Source: Nocardia xishanensis NBRC 101358
Lineage (GTDB): Bacteria; Actinomycetota; Actinomycetes; Mycobacteriales; Mycobacteriaceae
NCBI RefSeq assembly: GCF_001613365.1
Contig: NZ_BDCF01000038.1
Span: forward strand, 1-64,000
DNA length: 64,000 nucleotides
Reading direction: 5' to 3'
Shown here in pieces: positions 42,461 to 51,022 of the stretch; position 1 is the stretch's first letter, and every line of letters starts with the position of its first letter. The position numbers and the translations under genes are program-made. The notes under the pieces were generated by a model. It was not told where the DNA came from and did not search any database. It saw only the letters and a program-made list of their open reading frames with translations.

Positions 42461-43855
42461 TCAGGTGGTGACGGGCGCGGGATCGCCGGAGCGGTCCGGC
42501 TCACCGCCGGGCTCCTTACGCGCCGTCTCCGGCCTCGGCTGCTCGCCTTCCGGGCCGAAGACCAGACCCGCCTTCCACGCGCCGCGTTCGAAGATCCGCT
42601 GCACCGGGGTGGCAACGAACGTCGTGATGATCGTCATCAGCGCCAGGATCGTGTAGAGCTCGCCGTTGATCAGCCCCGCGCTCAGGCCGATGTTCAACAG
42701 GATCAGCTCCATCAGCCCGCGGGCATTGGCCAGCGCGCCCATCGAGGCGGCCTCGCGCCTGCTCATGCCCTGCCAGCGCGCCGCGAGCCCGACCGCGCCG
42801 AATTTGCCCGCGAACGAGACGATCAGCACGATCGCCGCGACGAGCAGCACCTCCGGGTCGAAGATCAGGCTGAGCTGGGTGTTGAGACCGGAGTAGATGA
42901 AGAACGCGGGCAGCAGCAGGTAGGCCACCAGCGGCTCGAAACGCTCTCGGATGGTGTCGAGCAGCTCGCCGCGCGGCATCACAGCGCCCGCCACGAACGC
43001 GCCGAACACCGAGTAGATCCCGCACCAGTCGGTGAACCAGCTGGCCAGCAGCACCACCAGCAACACGACCGACAGCTGCGCGATCGGCAGCCCGCCCGCG
43101 CGCTCGGTGTCGCCGCGTCTGGGCTGCCAGGTCTCCAGCTTGGCCAGGAACCGCCGCGCGACGAACGCCATGAACAGCAGGTAGGCCAGTCCGCCGCCGA
43201 CCGCGAGCAGTGCGCCGTTCATGCTGTCCTTGGTGGTGGCGACGACGGTGGCCAGCAGGATCCACGCGCACGCATCATCGACGGCGGCGCAGGCCAGCGA
43301 CATGGTGCCCAGGCGCGTGTTCAGCAGACCTGAGTCGTAAATGATCCACGCCAGCATCGGGAACGCGGTGATGGCGACGGCCGCCGCCACGAAAAGCCCG
43401 CCCTGCCACGGCTCCACCTTGTCGGTGAAGTATCCGCCCGCGCCGACCATCCACCAGCCGAGCGCGCCGCCGAGCGCCAGCGGCACCGCGACACCCGCGG
43501 ACGAGGTGGCGCCCGCCTTGCGCAGATGCGAGGACAGGATGTCCAGCTTGAACGACGCGCCGACGAGGAACATGTAGAGCACCAGCCCGAGTTGACCGAC
43601 GACGTAGATCGCGCTCAGGTTCGGGTGCGTGATGCTCGCGCCTCCCACCGCGAGCTTCGTCGGGAACAGCCATTCCTGGGCCGCGGGCCAGATCAGACCC
43701 AGAATCGACGGTCCGAGAACGAATCCCGCGACCATGATGGCCACCACCTGCACTTGGCCCAACCGGCGGAACACCGGCCAGAGCAGGCGATAGGTCACCA
43801 GGATGACCGCGAGTTGAAGAAAGAAATGGGTGGTGATTTGCAAGAGCGATGGCAT
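42461..43855 (-). CDS. CPA2-family cation:proton antiporter (KefB-like)
   Basis: 464 aa with about 12 membrane helices. GFVLGPSILGLIWP, YMFLVGASFKLDIL, AITAFPMLAWIIYDSGL and LACAAVDDACAWILLATVV give the double-Asp ion-binding site (AVDDAC) of CPA2 antiporters. There is no TrkA-N domain; the C-terminal about 45 residues are hydrophilic (EPGGEPDRSGDPAP). The ATG reading MPSLLQITTHFF was taken; an upstream Met is preceded by no ribosome binding site. A single gene, unlike the two-gene system at 8.9 kb. Confidence 0.9.
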   Translation of the reverse strand: MPSLLQITTHFFLQLAVILVTYRLLWPVFRRLGQVQVVAIMVAGFVLGPSILGLIWPAAQEWLFPTKLAVGGASITHPNLSAIYVVGQLGLVLYMFLVGASFKLDILSSHLRKAGATSSAGVAVPLALGGALGWWMVGAGGYFTDKVEPWQGGLFVAAAVAITAFPMLAWIIYDSGLLNTRLGTMSLACAAVDDACAWILLATVVATTKDSMNGALLAVGGGLAYLLFMAFVARRFLAKLETWQPRRGDTERAGGLPIAQLSVVLLVVLLASWFTDWCGIYSVFGAFVAGAVMPRGELLDTIRERFEPLVAYLLLPAFFIYSGLNTQLSLIFDPEVLLVAAIVLIVSFAGKFGAVGLAARWQGMSRREAASMGALANARGLMELILLNIGLSAGLINGELYTILALMTIITTFVATPVQRIFERGAWKAGLVFGPEGEQPRPETARKEPGGEPDRSGDPAPVTT

Positions 43856-44056
43856 CGCAGCTCCCCTCCGTCGAGCTGGATTGTGCACTGACACTGTGAG
43901 ATCGCGAGAATCCTCCGTAACGCAACGCAGTGCTCCAGTCTGCGCCTGATCCGCTCACCGTGCCGTCGCTTTCGTCCGGTGCACCGGAGACGGAGACGCC
44001 CGGCGACGCGAGGCCGGAACCGTGGTCCGGGCCGATCGCGTGCGCCGGGCGCCGCC

Positions 44057-44260
44057 TCAGGAATTCCGTGCGCGCCAGTCCGCCACGTTCATCCCGCCGA
44101 CGCCCCAATCCGTCAGCGCCACTTCGTCGATCACCACGAACGTGCTCGCCGGATCCTTGCCCAGCACATCTTGCAGCAGGTCGGTGACGCCCTTGATGAG
44201 CCGGTTCTTCTGCTCGACGGTGACGCCTTCGTCGGTGACTTTGATGTTGACGTACGGCAT
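44057..44260 (-). CDS. 4-oxalocrotonate tautomerase-like protein
   Basis: 67 aa. After Met removal Pro1 becomes the catalytic base (MPYVNIKVTDEG). The body VEQKNRLIKGVTDLLQDVLG and TFVVIDEVALTDWGVGG matches the 4-OT family (Arg in WRARNS region). These enzymes move keto-enol double bonds, often in aromatic degradation. The start codon overlaps the stop of the SDR gene upstream (TAATG), so the two are translationally coupled. Substrate not evident. Confidence 0.9.
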   Translation of the reverse strand: MPYVNIKVTDEGVTVEQKNRLIKGVTDLLQDVLGKDPASTFVVIDEVALTDWGVGGMNVADWRARNS

Positions 44261-44997
44261 TACGCTGCCCTCCCGGAGATGAACCCGCCGTCGACGGGGA
44301 AGATGTGTCCTGTGGTGAATTCGGCGTCCGCCAGATAAAGGACGGCCGCGGTGGTTTCGGCGACTTCGCCGATACGGTTGAGCAAAGCCAAACGGCCCGC
44401 CGCCCTTTCGTCGCCGTCACCGAACAACGGTGTGCGGACGATACCGGGAGCGACCAGGTTGACCCGGATGCCATCGGCCGCCAGTTCGGCCGCCAAGCTC
44501 GTGGTCAGCGCGTGCACTCCGCCCTTGCTGACCAGCGCCGCGGACGCGGGCAACCCGGCGAGCGCGTGGTCGATCAGCACGGTGCCGATGTTCACGATGC
44601 TCCCGCCGCCGCCCTGTTCCCGCATTCTGCGCACCACCGCCTGGGTGGTGAAGTAGGTGCCCTTGAGATTACCGTTCAGGTAGTCGTCCAACTCAGCTTC
44701 GGTGACGTCGACGAACGGCTTGGCGCCGAAGATCCCGGCGTTGTTCACCAGCACGTCCACCCGGCCGAACCGCTCGGCCGCGGCCTGAACCAGCTCGGAA
44801 CCCGTTGCGGCGGAACCGATGTCGCCGACCACCTGGGCGACGCGGCCGGGCGCGCCGAGCTCGGCGGCGACGGCGGCGAGCTTGTCCGGATCGCGCCCGT
44901 TGATCACCACGTTGTCGCCGCGGGCAACCAGCGCCCTGGCGATATCGCGGCCGATCCCACTGGAGGATCCGGTCACGATGACCGTTTTCGCTGACAT
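44260..44997 (-). CDS. SDR-family protein lacking the catalytic Tyr
   Basis: 245 aa. The Rossmann motif VTGSSSGIGRDIARAL and NNAGIFGAKPF are intact, ending in FPVDGGFISGRAA. The YxxxK element is altered: the segment ASAALVSKGGVHALTTSL keeps Lys but has Ala four residues before it, and the Ser loop reads NIGTVLIDHA. Oxidoreductase activity is therefore doubtful, or another residue serves as acid. It is coupled to a tautomerase by TAATG. A perfect palindrome ACGACCGGTCGT just upstream matches one before the TetR gene, so TetR control is likely. Confidence 0.9.
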   Translation of the reverse strand: MSAKTVIVTGSSSGIGRDIARALVARGDNVVINGRDPDKLAAVAAELGAPGRVAQVVGDIGSAATGSELVQAAAERFGRVDVLVNNAGIFGAKPFVDVTEAELDDYLNGNLKGTYFTTQAVVRRMREQGGGGSIVNIGTVLIDHALAGLPASAALVSKGGVHALTTSLAAELAADGIRVNLVAPGIVRTPLFGDGDERAAGRLALLNRIGEVAETTAAVLYLADAEFTTGHIFPVDGGFISGRAA

Positions 44998-45016
44998 GTT
45001 GTTTCCTTTCTTCGAT

Positions 45017-45028
45017 ACGACCGGTCGT
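45017..45028. promoter_or_regulatory. TetR operator copy 1: ACGACCGGTCGT upstream of SDR-tautomerase
   Basis: Perfect 12-bp palindrome 20 bp upstream of the SDR start. It shares the extended string ATACGACCGGTCGTCT with a second copy at the TetR gene. Palindromes around GACCGGTC are typical of TetR operators. Confidence 0.75.
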
Positions 45029-45072
45029 CTTGGAATGGGTGCGAAGCGGCCCGCCGAAGCGGGCAGCGGAAT

Positions 45073-45663
45073 TCAGGGGCGGAAATAGTCGTCCAGGAGG
45101 CGCCGCAGGCACTTGTGCAGCGGGTCGAGCGAGCGGTCGACCTTCATCCGAATGACCGAGCCCTCCCACGACTCGACCAGCAGGTCGGCGAGCTCCTCGG
45201 CCTCGATGTCGCCGCGCACCAGACCCAGTCGCTGCGCCTCGCGCAACGCCTCGGCGACGCCGTCACGCCACGTGCGGAACGCGCCGGACAGCGATTCGCG
45301 CAGCGTCTCGCTCCCCTCCAGCTCGCCACCCAGGTTGGCGATCAAACAGCCGCCGGTGTAATCGGATTCGACGAACTCGTCCATCTGCTTGGCGAAGAAC
45401 GCCCGCAGTCCGGTCACCGGATCCGGCGCGGGCCCGAGCGCCTCGGCGAGATTCCGCTGGATACAGCGTGCGTGGTAGTCGATGACAGCCCGCCCGAAGC
45501 TCTCCTTGCTGTCGAAGTAGTTGTAGAACGAGCCTTTCGGCACGCCGACCGCGTCGAGCACCTGCTTGATGCCGGTGCCGTGATAGCCGTTGGCCAGGAA
45601 CCCGGCGGCGCCTTCCTCCACCAAGAGCTGGCGGGTGTCGTCACTGCGTCGCGGTCGTGCCAT
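45073..45663 (-). CDS. TetR-family regulator
   Basis: 196 aa. HTH near residues 10-55: TRQLLVEEGAAGFLANGYHG and QVLDAVGVPKGSFYNYFDSK. The C-terminal domain with FVESDYTGGCLIANLGGEL is TetR_C_6-like. It lies upstream of the SDR and tautomerase genes on the same strand; identical palindromes precede both the SDR gene and this gene, suggesting autoregulation and repression of the SDR-tautomerase operon. The effector is unknown. Confidence 0.93.
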   Translation of the reverse strand: MARPRRSDDTRQLLVEEGAAGFLANGYHGTGIKQVLDAVGVPKGSFYNYFDSKESFGRAVIDYHARCIQRNLAEALGPAPDPVTGLRAFFAKQMDEFVESDYTGGCLIANLGGELEGSETLRESLSGAFRTWRDGVAEALREAQRLGLVRGDIEAEELADLLVESWEGSVIRMKVDRSLDPLHKCLRRLLDDYFRP

Positions 45664-45675
45664 GCGAGGAAATAT

Positions 45676-45687
45676 ACGACCGGTCGT
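45676..45687. promoter_or_regulatory. TetR operator copy 2: ACGACCGGTCGT upstream of tetR
   Basis: Perfect 12-bp palindrome 13 bp upstream of the TetR start codon, positioned to block initiation. It matches the site before the SDR gene, including flanking AT on the left and CT on the right. Confidence 0.75.
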
Positions 45688-46233
45688 CTAGGAATCGCAA
45701 CCCGAGGGGTCGCGCGTCCGTCGCCAGCCCGCGCATCGCACGGCGAACGCGCTCAGGTGCTCAGCGGCGAACGCCTCGGCCCGCCACTCCACCGACGTCG
45801 CGTCGGCGGTCCACACGTACGTCCACACCACACCCGGCGGGACACATACACCGCCCCCGGAATTTCCAGGGCGCGCTCGCAGCGAGCCGGACCCACCGGT
45901 GTCGGCCGGTTCTCCGTCGAAAACGACTGCGCGCAAGTCATACTCGTCGTCCTCGAAGGCGTCCAGCACCGCCCACTCCCCCGCAGTCAAACCGGAGAGC
46001 AACACCCCGCCCACCGTCGCTCGCCCGTCCGGCACCAAGCCCGGATACACCCGGCCGGGCAGCGCGGCCGCGCGCCATCCGGTCAGCTCTGCGGGCGCCA
46101 GGTCGGGACACCGGCCGAGCAGCTCGCGCAAGACTTCGGGGAACTGCAAGGTGCCGTAGACGAAGAGCGCATGCTCGGCCGCCGACACCCGCTCGAGGCG
46201 TCCGAAGGGATGACCATCGACAACGTGCACCAC
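45688..46233 (-). CDS. Gamma-glutamylcyclotransferase-like (AIG2/GGCT fold) protein
   Basis: 181 aa. FVYGTLQFPEVLREL near residue 24 is the GGCT nucleotide-like loop, and DAFEDDEYDLRAVVF carries the acidic residues of the active site. The C-terminal about 75 residues are extra. The fold acts on gamma-glutamyl amines or cyclises gamma-glutamyl groups; the substrate is not assigned. The GTG start has GAGGAG 5 nt upstream, supporting it over the internal VSAAEHALFVYG start. Its stop lies only 1 bp from the operator upstream of the TetR gene. Confidence 0.82.
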   Translation of the reverse strand: MVHVVDGHPFGRLERVSAAEHALFVYGTLQFPEVLRELLGRCPDLAPAELTGWRAAALPGRVYPGLVPDGRATVGGVLLSGLTAGEWAVLDAFEDDEYDLRAVVFDGEPADTGGSGSLRARPGNSGGGVCVPPGVVWTYVWTADATSVEWRAEAFAAEHLSAFAVRCAGWRRTRDPSGCDS

Positions 46234-46315
46234 AGCTCCTCTCGGCCGTCACCACCACTGTGCCGTATCAGCGGCGGCGGCGCGGACGCGGCTCCGTGAC
46301 CGGGACGGACCGGCG

Positions 46316-47095
46316 TCAGCGCCGTCCCGCGAGCCGCGCGAAGGCGTCGGGATCGTGCGACGAGAACACCGTGATCTCGCCGCCGTGCGCCCGGTTGAGT
46401 TCGAGCAGCCGTTCGCGGTTCTCCCGGAAATCGCGCGACCCCAGGGAACGCAACTCCATGAGCTGCCAGATCAACGGCGTCCTCGGGTGCACCGGGTCGA
46501 CCTCGCTGCCCACGTAGAAGGCGTCGCCCGCGTGCAGCAGCCAGCCGTCGCCGGTATCGACCGCGACGCCGACGTGACCCTCGGTGTGGCCGTACAGCGG
46601 AACGACGAGGATCTCCAGCGGCAGGCCCGGCAGGTCGCGTACCGCGCGGAAGCCGAACCACTCTGCGCCGCCGTCGATTTCGTTGGTCAGCCACTTCGGC
46701 CGGTGCGCCCACTGCGCCCGCTGGTAGCGCAGCCGGTCGAACAGGCCCTTCGCCGAGTTCGCCGCGCGCAGTTCCGGGCCGTGCACGTGCACGGTCGCGT
46801 CCGGGAAATCGGCCAGCCCGCCCGCGTGGTCCAGATCCAGGTGGGTGAGCACGATGTCGCGGACGTCGGCCGGATCGTAGCCGAGACCCTCGATCTGCCG
46901 GACAGCCGTCTCTCGTTCGAGCAGCTTGGCGCCCAGCGAGAATCGCGCGGGCCCCATCATCCGTGCGGGATCCCGCACGCAGTCCAGGCCGTACCCGGTG
47001 TCGACCAAGACCAGCCCGGTGTCCGTCTCGATCAACAGGCAGTGGTCGACCATGCCCAACGCCATCGACCCGCAGTTCAGGTGGTGAATCCGCAC
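46316..47095 (-). CDS. MBL-fold metallo-hydrolase (AHL-lactonase-like)
   Basis: 259 aa. The metallo-beta-lactamase signature is in VLTHLDLDHAGGL (HxDxDH), with later ligands in PLYGHTEGHVGVAVD, LLHAGDAFYVG and FSSHDPDAF. The N-terminus MRIHHLNCGSM is typical of quorum-quenching lactonase-like and sulfur-metabolic MBL proteins. The most likely activity is hydrolysis of an ester, lactone or thioester. No coupled genes. Confidence 0.88.
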   Translation of the reverse strand: MRIHHLNCGSMALGMVDHCLLIETDTGLVLVDTGYGLDCVRDPARMMGPARFSLGAKLLERETAVRQIEGLGYDPADVRDIVLTHLDLDHAGGLADFPDATVHVHGPELRAANSAKGLFDRLRYQRAQWAHRPKWLTNEIDGGAEWFGFRAVRDLPGLPLEILVVPLYGHTEGHVGVAVDTGDGWLLHAGDAFYVGSEVDPVHPRTPLIWQLMELRSLGSRDFRENRERLLELNRAHGGEITVFSSHDPDAFARLAGRR

Positions 47096-47152
47096 CCGCC
47101 GAGCGTCTCAGCCCGCGCGCCCCCGGTCAATGCCGGCCCCGCCCGCGTTCCC

Positions 47153-48061
47153 TCACATCGGCCGCTGCGCGCGGATGATGGCGGCGAGGTATTCGTAGTC
47201 TTCTCTGCGGGCGCTGGAGGCACGGAAGGCGAGGCCGATGGTGCGGCCGGGGGCAGGGTCGGCGAAGTGGGCGGTTTCCAGTGTGCCCCTGGCCGTTTCG
47301 GCGGGGACAGCCATCTCGGGAATGAGGGTGACGCCGAGTCCGCCCGCCACGCACTGCACCACGGTGGCGAGCGAGGCAGCGCGGGTGTCGCCGACGGCGC
47401 CGGGGTGAACGTCGACCGAGCGGCACAGATCCAGAGCCTGGTCGCGCAGGCAGTGTCCCTCGTCGAGCAGCAGAAGGGGCAGCGACCCGAGCACCGCGGG
47501 CGCGATGTCCTTGCGGCCCGCCAGTTCGTGACCGCGCGGGGTCACCAGCACGAACTGCTCTGTGTAGAGCGGAATCTCCACCAGCCCCGAATTCTCGGTG
47601 GGCAACGCGAGCAGCGCGACATCGAGCACGCCGGTGCGCAGCCCCTCCAGCAGGCGCGCGGTCTGATCCTCGACCACCTGCGGCACCAGCGCGGGCAGCC
47701 GCTTGCGCAGCTCGGGCAGCAGTCCGGGCAGCACGTATGGCGCGACGGTCGGGATGATCCCCATGCGCAGTGTGCCGCCGAGCCCGTCGCCGGTGGCCGA
47801 GGCCAGGAAGCGGTCCGCCGCCTCCAGCGTCGCCATAGCCTTGGGCAGCAGTCGCATTCCGGCCGCGGTGACCAGGACCCGACGCGTGCTGCGCTCGATC
47901 AGCTGCAGCCCGAGTCCGTTTTCGAGCGCGGCCAATGCCTGCGATAACGTGGGCTGGCTCACATTGAGCCGGGCGGCCGCGGTGCCGAAGTGCCGGTATT
48001 CCGCGATCGCCACGAACGCACGCAGCTGCGAGAGTGTCGGCTGATAAGTCTGATCAGTCAC
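47153..48061 (-). CDS. oxyR: LysR-family peroxide sensor OxyR
   Basis: 302 aa. The N-terminal winged HTH reads [20 protein letters not shown]. The regulatory domain carries two cysteines, Cys204 and Cys213, in [16 protein letters not shown], the redox pair of OxyR. The GTG start gives [12 protein letters not shown]. It is divergent from ahpC-ahpD, the standard OxyR arrangement in actinobacteria, with an inverted repeat TGATCAGTC...GACTGATCA in between. It is expected to control peroxiredoxin expression in response to peroxide. Confidence 0.95.
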   Translation of the reverse strand: MTDQTYQPTLSQLRAFVAIAEYRHFGTAAARLNVSQPTLSQALAALENGLGLQLIERSTRRVLVTAAGMRLLPKAMATLEAADRFLASATGDGLGGTLRMGIIPTVAPYVLPGLLPELRKRLPALVPQVVEDQTARLLEGLRTGVLDVALLALPTENSGLVEIPLYTEQFVLVTPRGHELAGRKDIAPAVLGSLPLLLLDEGHCLRDQALDLCRSVDVHPGAVGDTRAASLATVVQCVAGGLGVTLIPEMAVPAETARGTLETAHFADPAPGRTIGLAFRASSARREDYEYLAAIIRAQRPM

Positions 48062-48087
48062 GCCTATCAGTGTAGTGCGACTGATCA
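48051..48087. promoter_or_regulatory. OxyR operator candidate in oxyR-ahpC intergenic region
   Basis: Exact inverted repeat TGATCAGTC (48051-48059) and GACTGATCA (48079-48087) with a 19-bp spacer that includes another ATCAG half-site. The left arm overlaps the oxyR start. LysR regulators bind such spaced dyads next to their own gene. Confidence 0.7.
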
Positions 48088-48171
48088 CCTTTACCTTTCA
48101 CTGCCCTTTAGGCAAGATCACAAAGAACGTTCCGCACGCCCAAAACCCCACGAAGGACGAGGAGACAAAGC

Positions 48172-48759
48172 ATGGCCCTGCTGACCATCGGCGACCAGTT
48201 CCCGGCGTACAACCTCACCGCGGTCATCGGCGGTGACCTGTCGAAGGTCGACGCTCAGCAGCCTGACGACTACTTCACCAAGGTCACCAGCGACGACCAC
48301 GCGGGCAAGTGGCGGATCGTCTTCTTCTGGCCGAAGGACTTCACCTTCGTCTGCCCGACCGAGATCGCCGCGTTCGGCAAGCTGAACGACGAGTTCGCCG
48401 ACCGCGACGCCCAGGTGCTCGGCGCCTCGGTGGACAACGAGTTCGTGCACTTCCAGTGGCGCGCGCAGCACGAGGACCTGAAGACCCTCCCGTTCCCGAT
48501 CCTGTCGGACCTCAAGCGTGAGCTGGCCACCGCCACCGGCGTGCTCAACGCCGACGGCGTCGCCGACCGCGCGACCTTCATCGTCGACCCGAACAACGAG
48601 ATCCAGTTCGTCTCGGTCACCGCCGGTTCCGTCGGCCGCAATGTCGACGAGGTGATGCGCGTGCTCGACGCGTTGCAGTCCGACGAGCTGTGCGCCTGCA
48701 ACTGGAAGAAGGGCGATCCGACCATCAACGCCGGTGAGCTCCTCGCCGCCAGCGTCTGA
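48172..48759 (+). CDS. ahpC: Alkyl hydroperoxide reductase AhpC (peroxiredoxin)
   Basis: 195-aa 2-Cys peroxiredoxin. Peroxidatic Cys61 in FTFVCPTEIAAF and Cys174/Cys176 in DELCACNWKKG match M. tuberculosis AhpC, which uses all three. It reduces peroxides and peroxynitrite and is re-reduced by AhpD. An ATG with GAGGAGAC upstream is the start. It is transcribed away from oxyR and followed by ahpD 106 bp downstream, across two hairpins. Confidence 0.97.
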   Translation: MALLTIGDQFPAYNLTAVIGGDLSKVDAQQPDDYFTKVTSDDHAGKWRIVFFWPKDFTFVCPTEIAAFGKLNDEFADRDAQVLGASVDNEFVHFQWRAQHEDLKTLPFPILSDLKRELATATGVLNADGVADRATFIVDPNNEIQFVSVTAGSVGRNVDEVMRVLDALQSDELCACNWKKGDPTINAGELLAASV

Positions 48760-48789
48760 TTCGGGACATCCCACCCCCCAACTGATCCC

Positions 48790-48811
48790 GCTCCCCGCCC
48801 CCGCGGGGAGC
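48790..48811 (+). other. Intercistronic hairpin in ahpC-ahpD
   Basis: GCTCCCCGC / GCGGGGAGC, 9-bp stem with CCCC loop, followed 14 nt later by a smaller CCCCG-TGCG-CGGGG hairpin. With no U-run and a co-oriented ahpD downstream, it may set partial read-through or mRNA processing between the two genes. Confidence 0.55.
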
Positions 48812-48865
48812 GTCATCGAGAACATCCCCGTGCGCGGGGCCTGAACCACACAGAGGAAACGTCGA

Positions 48866-49405
48866 ATGAGCATTGAGAACCTGAAGAACTCCCTCCCCGA
48901 GTACGCCAAGGACCTCAAGCTCAACTTGTCATCGCTCGCGCGCACCACCGTGCTGAACGAACAGCAGCTGTGGGGCACCCTGCTCGCGTCGGCGGCCGCG
49001 ACCCGGTCGGCGACCACGTTGCGCGAGATCGCCGAGGAAGCCGCCGACGTCCTGTCGGCGGAGGCGTACAACGCCGCGCTCGGCGCCGCCTCGATCATGG
49101 GCATGAACAACGTGTTCTACCGGGGCAAGGCGTTCCTCGGTGGCCGCTACGACGACCTGCGGGCCGGTCTGCGCATGCAGATCATCGGCGCCCCCGGCGT
49201 CGACAAGGCCGATTTCGAGCTGTGGTCCTTCGCGGTCTCCTCGATCAACGGCTGCGCCCACTGCCTGGAGGCGCATGAGCACACCCTGCGCGAGGCAGGC
49301 GTCTCCCGCGAGGTGATCTTCGAGTCGCTGCGCGCCGCCGCCATCGTGGCGGGCGTCGGCCAGGCCGTGGAATCCACCGAGACGCTCGCCGCCGCGTCGG
49401 TCTGA
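48866..49405 (+). CDS. ahpD: AhpD alkylhydroperoxidase / AhpC reductant
   Basis: 179 aa. The CxxC active site Cys130-Cys133 with His137 in [13 protein letters not shown] lies where M. tuberculosis AhpD has it, and Glu118 is in FELW. Trimeric AhpD re-reduces AhpC using lipoamide-linked electrons. A good ribosome binding site GAGGAAACG precedes the ATG. Its operon with ahpC and the divergent OxyR gene mark a peroxide-defence locus. Confidence 0.96.
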   Translation: MSIENLKNSLPEYAKDLKLNLSSLARTTVLNEQQLWGTLLASAAATRSATTLREIAEEAADVLSAEAYNAALGAASIMGMNNVFYRGKAFLGGRYDDLRAGLRMQIIGAPGVDKADFELWSFAVSSINGCAHCLEAHEHTLREAGVSREVIFESLRAAAIVAGVGQAVESTETLAAASV

Positions 49406-49408
49406 CGC

Positions 49409-49457
49409 GACGACGACCTGGCGGCCCCGTCCTTGTCGGACGGGGCCGTCGTCGTTT
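49409..49457 (+). terminator. Terminator after ahpD
   Basis: GGCCCCGTCC / GGACGGGGCC, 10-bp perfect stem with TTGTC loop, with further outer pairing CGACGAC/GTCGTCG, followed by TTTCG. Confidence 0.88.
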
Positions 49458-49544
49458 CGCCCACCTCGGCGGACCGGGCGGAAAGTGACCAAGGCTACAT
49501 TTGCTAGCTGATAGCCAGCACTGGGAGCCGGTAGGCTCGCGTGC

Positions 49545-50243
49545 ATGGGCACACAGGAACCGGAAGCCGTGGGCACACGGGTCGAGGTGGTGCGCGTATT
49601 CACGGATGCGACCGGCCGCCTCGGCAACCCACTGGGCATCGCCCGCGCGAAAGATGTCGGCGACGCCGACGCGCAGGCGCTCGCGGCACGGGCCGGATAC
49701 AGCGAGACGGTCGTCGTGGAGGACCCGGTCGACGAGATCGCAAGGATGCGGATCTACACCCCCGCCATCGAACTCCCGTTCGCCGGACATCCGTCGGTCG
49801 GCACCGCGTGGTGGTTCGCCGAACAGGGCATACCCGTGCGGGTGCTCGACCTGCCCGCCGGACCGGTGCCCGTCGAGCTGGCCGACGGCCTGACTTGGAT
49901 CAAGGCCCGCGGCGAGTGGGCGCCGGACTTCACCTTCCACCAGCTCGACAGCGTGGACGAACTGACCACCCTGCGGCCCGACGAATTCCCCGGCGGACCG
50001 CACTACCTGTGGTGCTGGACCGACGAGCACCGCGGAGCGATACGCTCGCGAATGTTCGCCCCCACCATGGGCATCGAGGAAGACGAGGCCACCGGCGCGG
50101 CGGCCGTCGCGCTCACCGCGCTGCTGCGGTGCGGGCTGATCATCACCCAAGGCCATGGCTCGCAGTTGTTCACCGAATGGGACTCCGACGGCTGGGTGCG
50201 CCTCGGCGGACGGGTGGTCGCGGACACCGTCGTCGAGCTCTGA
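49545..50243 (+). CDS. PhzF-family isomerase/epimerase, short form
   Basis: 232 aa. The N-terminal half has VRVFTDATGRLGNPLGIA and ELPFAGHPSVGTAWW; the C-terminal half has EEDEATGAAAVALTALL, the family's paired substrate-loop motifs. PhzF enzymes isomerise dihydro-hydroxyanthranilate-like substrates, but most family members have other roles. It is somewhat shorter than the usual 260-300 aa, losing parts of the second domain. A single gene after the ahpD terminator. Its phenazine context is absent. Confidence 0.85.
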   Translation: MGTQEPEAVGTRVEVVRVFTDATGRLGNPLGIARAKDVGDADAQALAARAGYSETVVVEDPVDEIARMRIYTPAIELPFAGHPSVGTAWWFAEQGIPVRVLDLPAGPVPVELADGLTWIKARGEWAPDFTFHQLDSVDELTTLRPDEFPGGPHYLWCWTDEHRGAIRSRMFAPTMGIEEDEATGAAAVALTALLRCGLIITQGHGSQLFTEWDSDGWVRLGGRVVADTVVEL

Positions 50244-50299
50244 TCGCCGACCTGGCGAGCGCCGCTTCTTCGAGCGACGTGTTCACTCGATAACCCGTT

Positions 50300-51022
50300 T
50301 CACCCCAGCGGGGCATGCCCTCCCAAGACGGCGGCGACCAGCATGTACGCCGTGCCGAGATCCATCACCACGTGCGGGGCGACGGCCGATGAGCCACCGC
50401 CGGCCCGGTGCGCGAGCCGATGCCATCCGCCGCCGCGCAGGCACAGCACCGCGACCGCGTCCGCGAGGAAGAGCGCGGCGAGCGTGAAGGCCGCGAGTGG
50501 CGCGGGACCGGTGTGACCGCCGACCGAATGGCCGGACATCGCGTAGAGCATGGCCGCCGCCGTGATGGCGTGGTACCCGATCGCGAAGACCTGTCCGCCC
50601 GCCGCGCCCCCTACCGAACGCCATTCCACGATCCGGCTCACCAGCAGCGCGCCGAACGCGACCATCATGGCGATCAGCACGCCGCGCACCGCGTGCGGGC
50701 TCGCACCGGCCGGAAAGATCAGCATCGCCAGCATGATCAGGCACATGACCAGATGAGCGGCGTCCGATTCCTGATGGTCCACGCGAGTCGTCGGTGAAAG
50801 CGACTGAACCGAAGGCTGATTCGCGGACATGGTCGGCGCGGCAGTCGTAAGTGACTCGAGCAGTGCGACATCCGGCCCAGCCGCATCCGAGTGGTGATCG
50901 ACGGCTTGGACACCGCCGAGAGCCGATCCGGCCACCCGCAGCACCACGATCACCGACGCCACCAAGAACGCCGCCGCCACCGCCCACCGCAACGCGGCGT
51001 ATTCCTGTACGAACTCGGCCAC
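50300..51022 (-). CDS. DUF5134 membrane protein
   Basis: 240 aa. One hydrophobic segment near the N-terminus (RWAVAAAFLVASVIVVLRVA), a hydrophilic stretch to about residue 85, then four or five helices (LVMCLIMLAMLIFPAGASPH, GYHAITAAAMLYAMSGHS, MDLGTAYMLVAAVLGG). It contains several Met and His pairs typical of DUF5134, sometimes linked to copper. Function unknown. The GTG start gives VAEFVQEYAALR; an earlier in-frame Met leads a basic segment. Confidence 0.8.
   Translation of the reverse strand: MAEFVQEYAALRWAVAAAFLVASVIVVLRVAGSALGGVQAVDHHSDAAGPDVALLESLTTAAPTMSANQPSVQSLSPTTRVDHQESDAAHLVMCLIMLAMLIFPAGASPHAVRGVLIAMMVAFGALLVSRIVEWRSVGGAAGGQVFAIGYHAITAAAMLYAMSGHSVGGHTGPAPLAAFTLAALFLADAVAVLCLRGGGWHRLAHRAGGGSSAVAPHVVMDLGTAYMLVAAVLGGHAPLG

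Noticed and set aside
49545-50243. PhzF gene as part of a phenazine cluster
   Set aside because: No other phenazine genes around; the family is broad, so only the fold is claimed.
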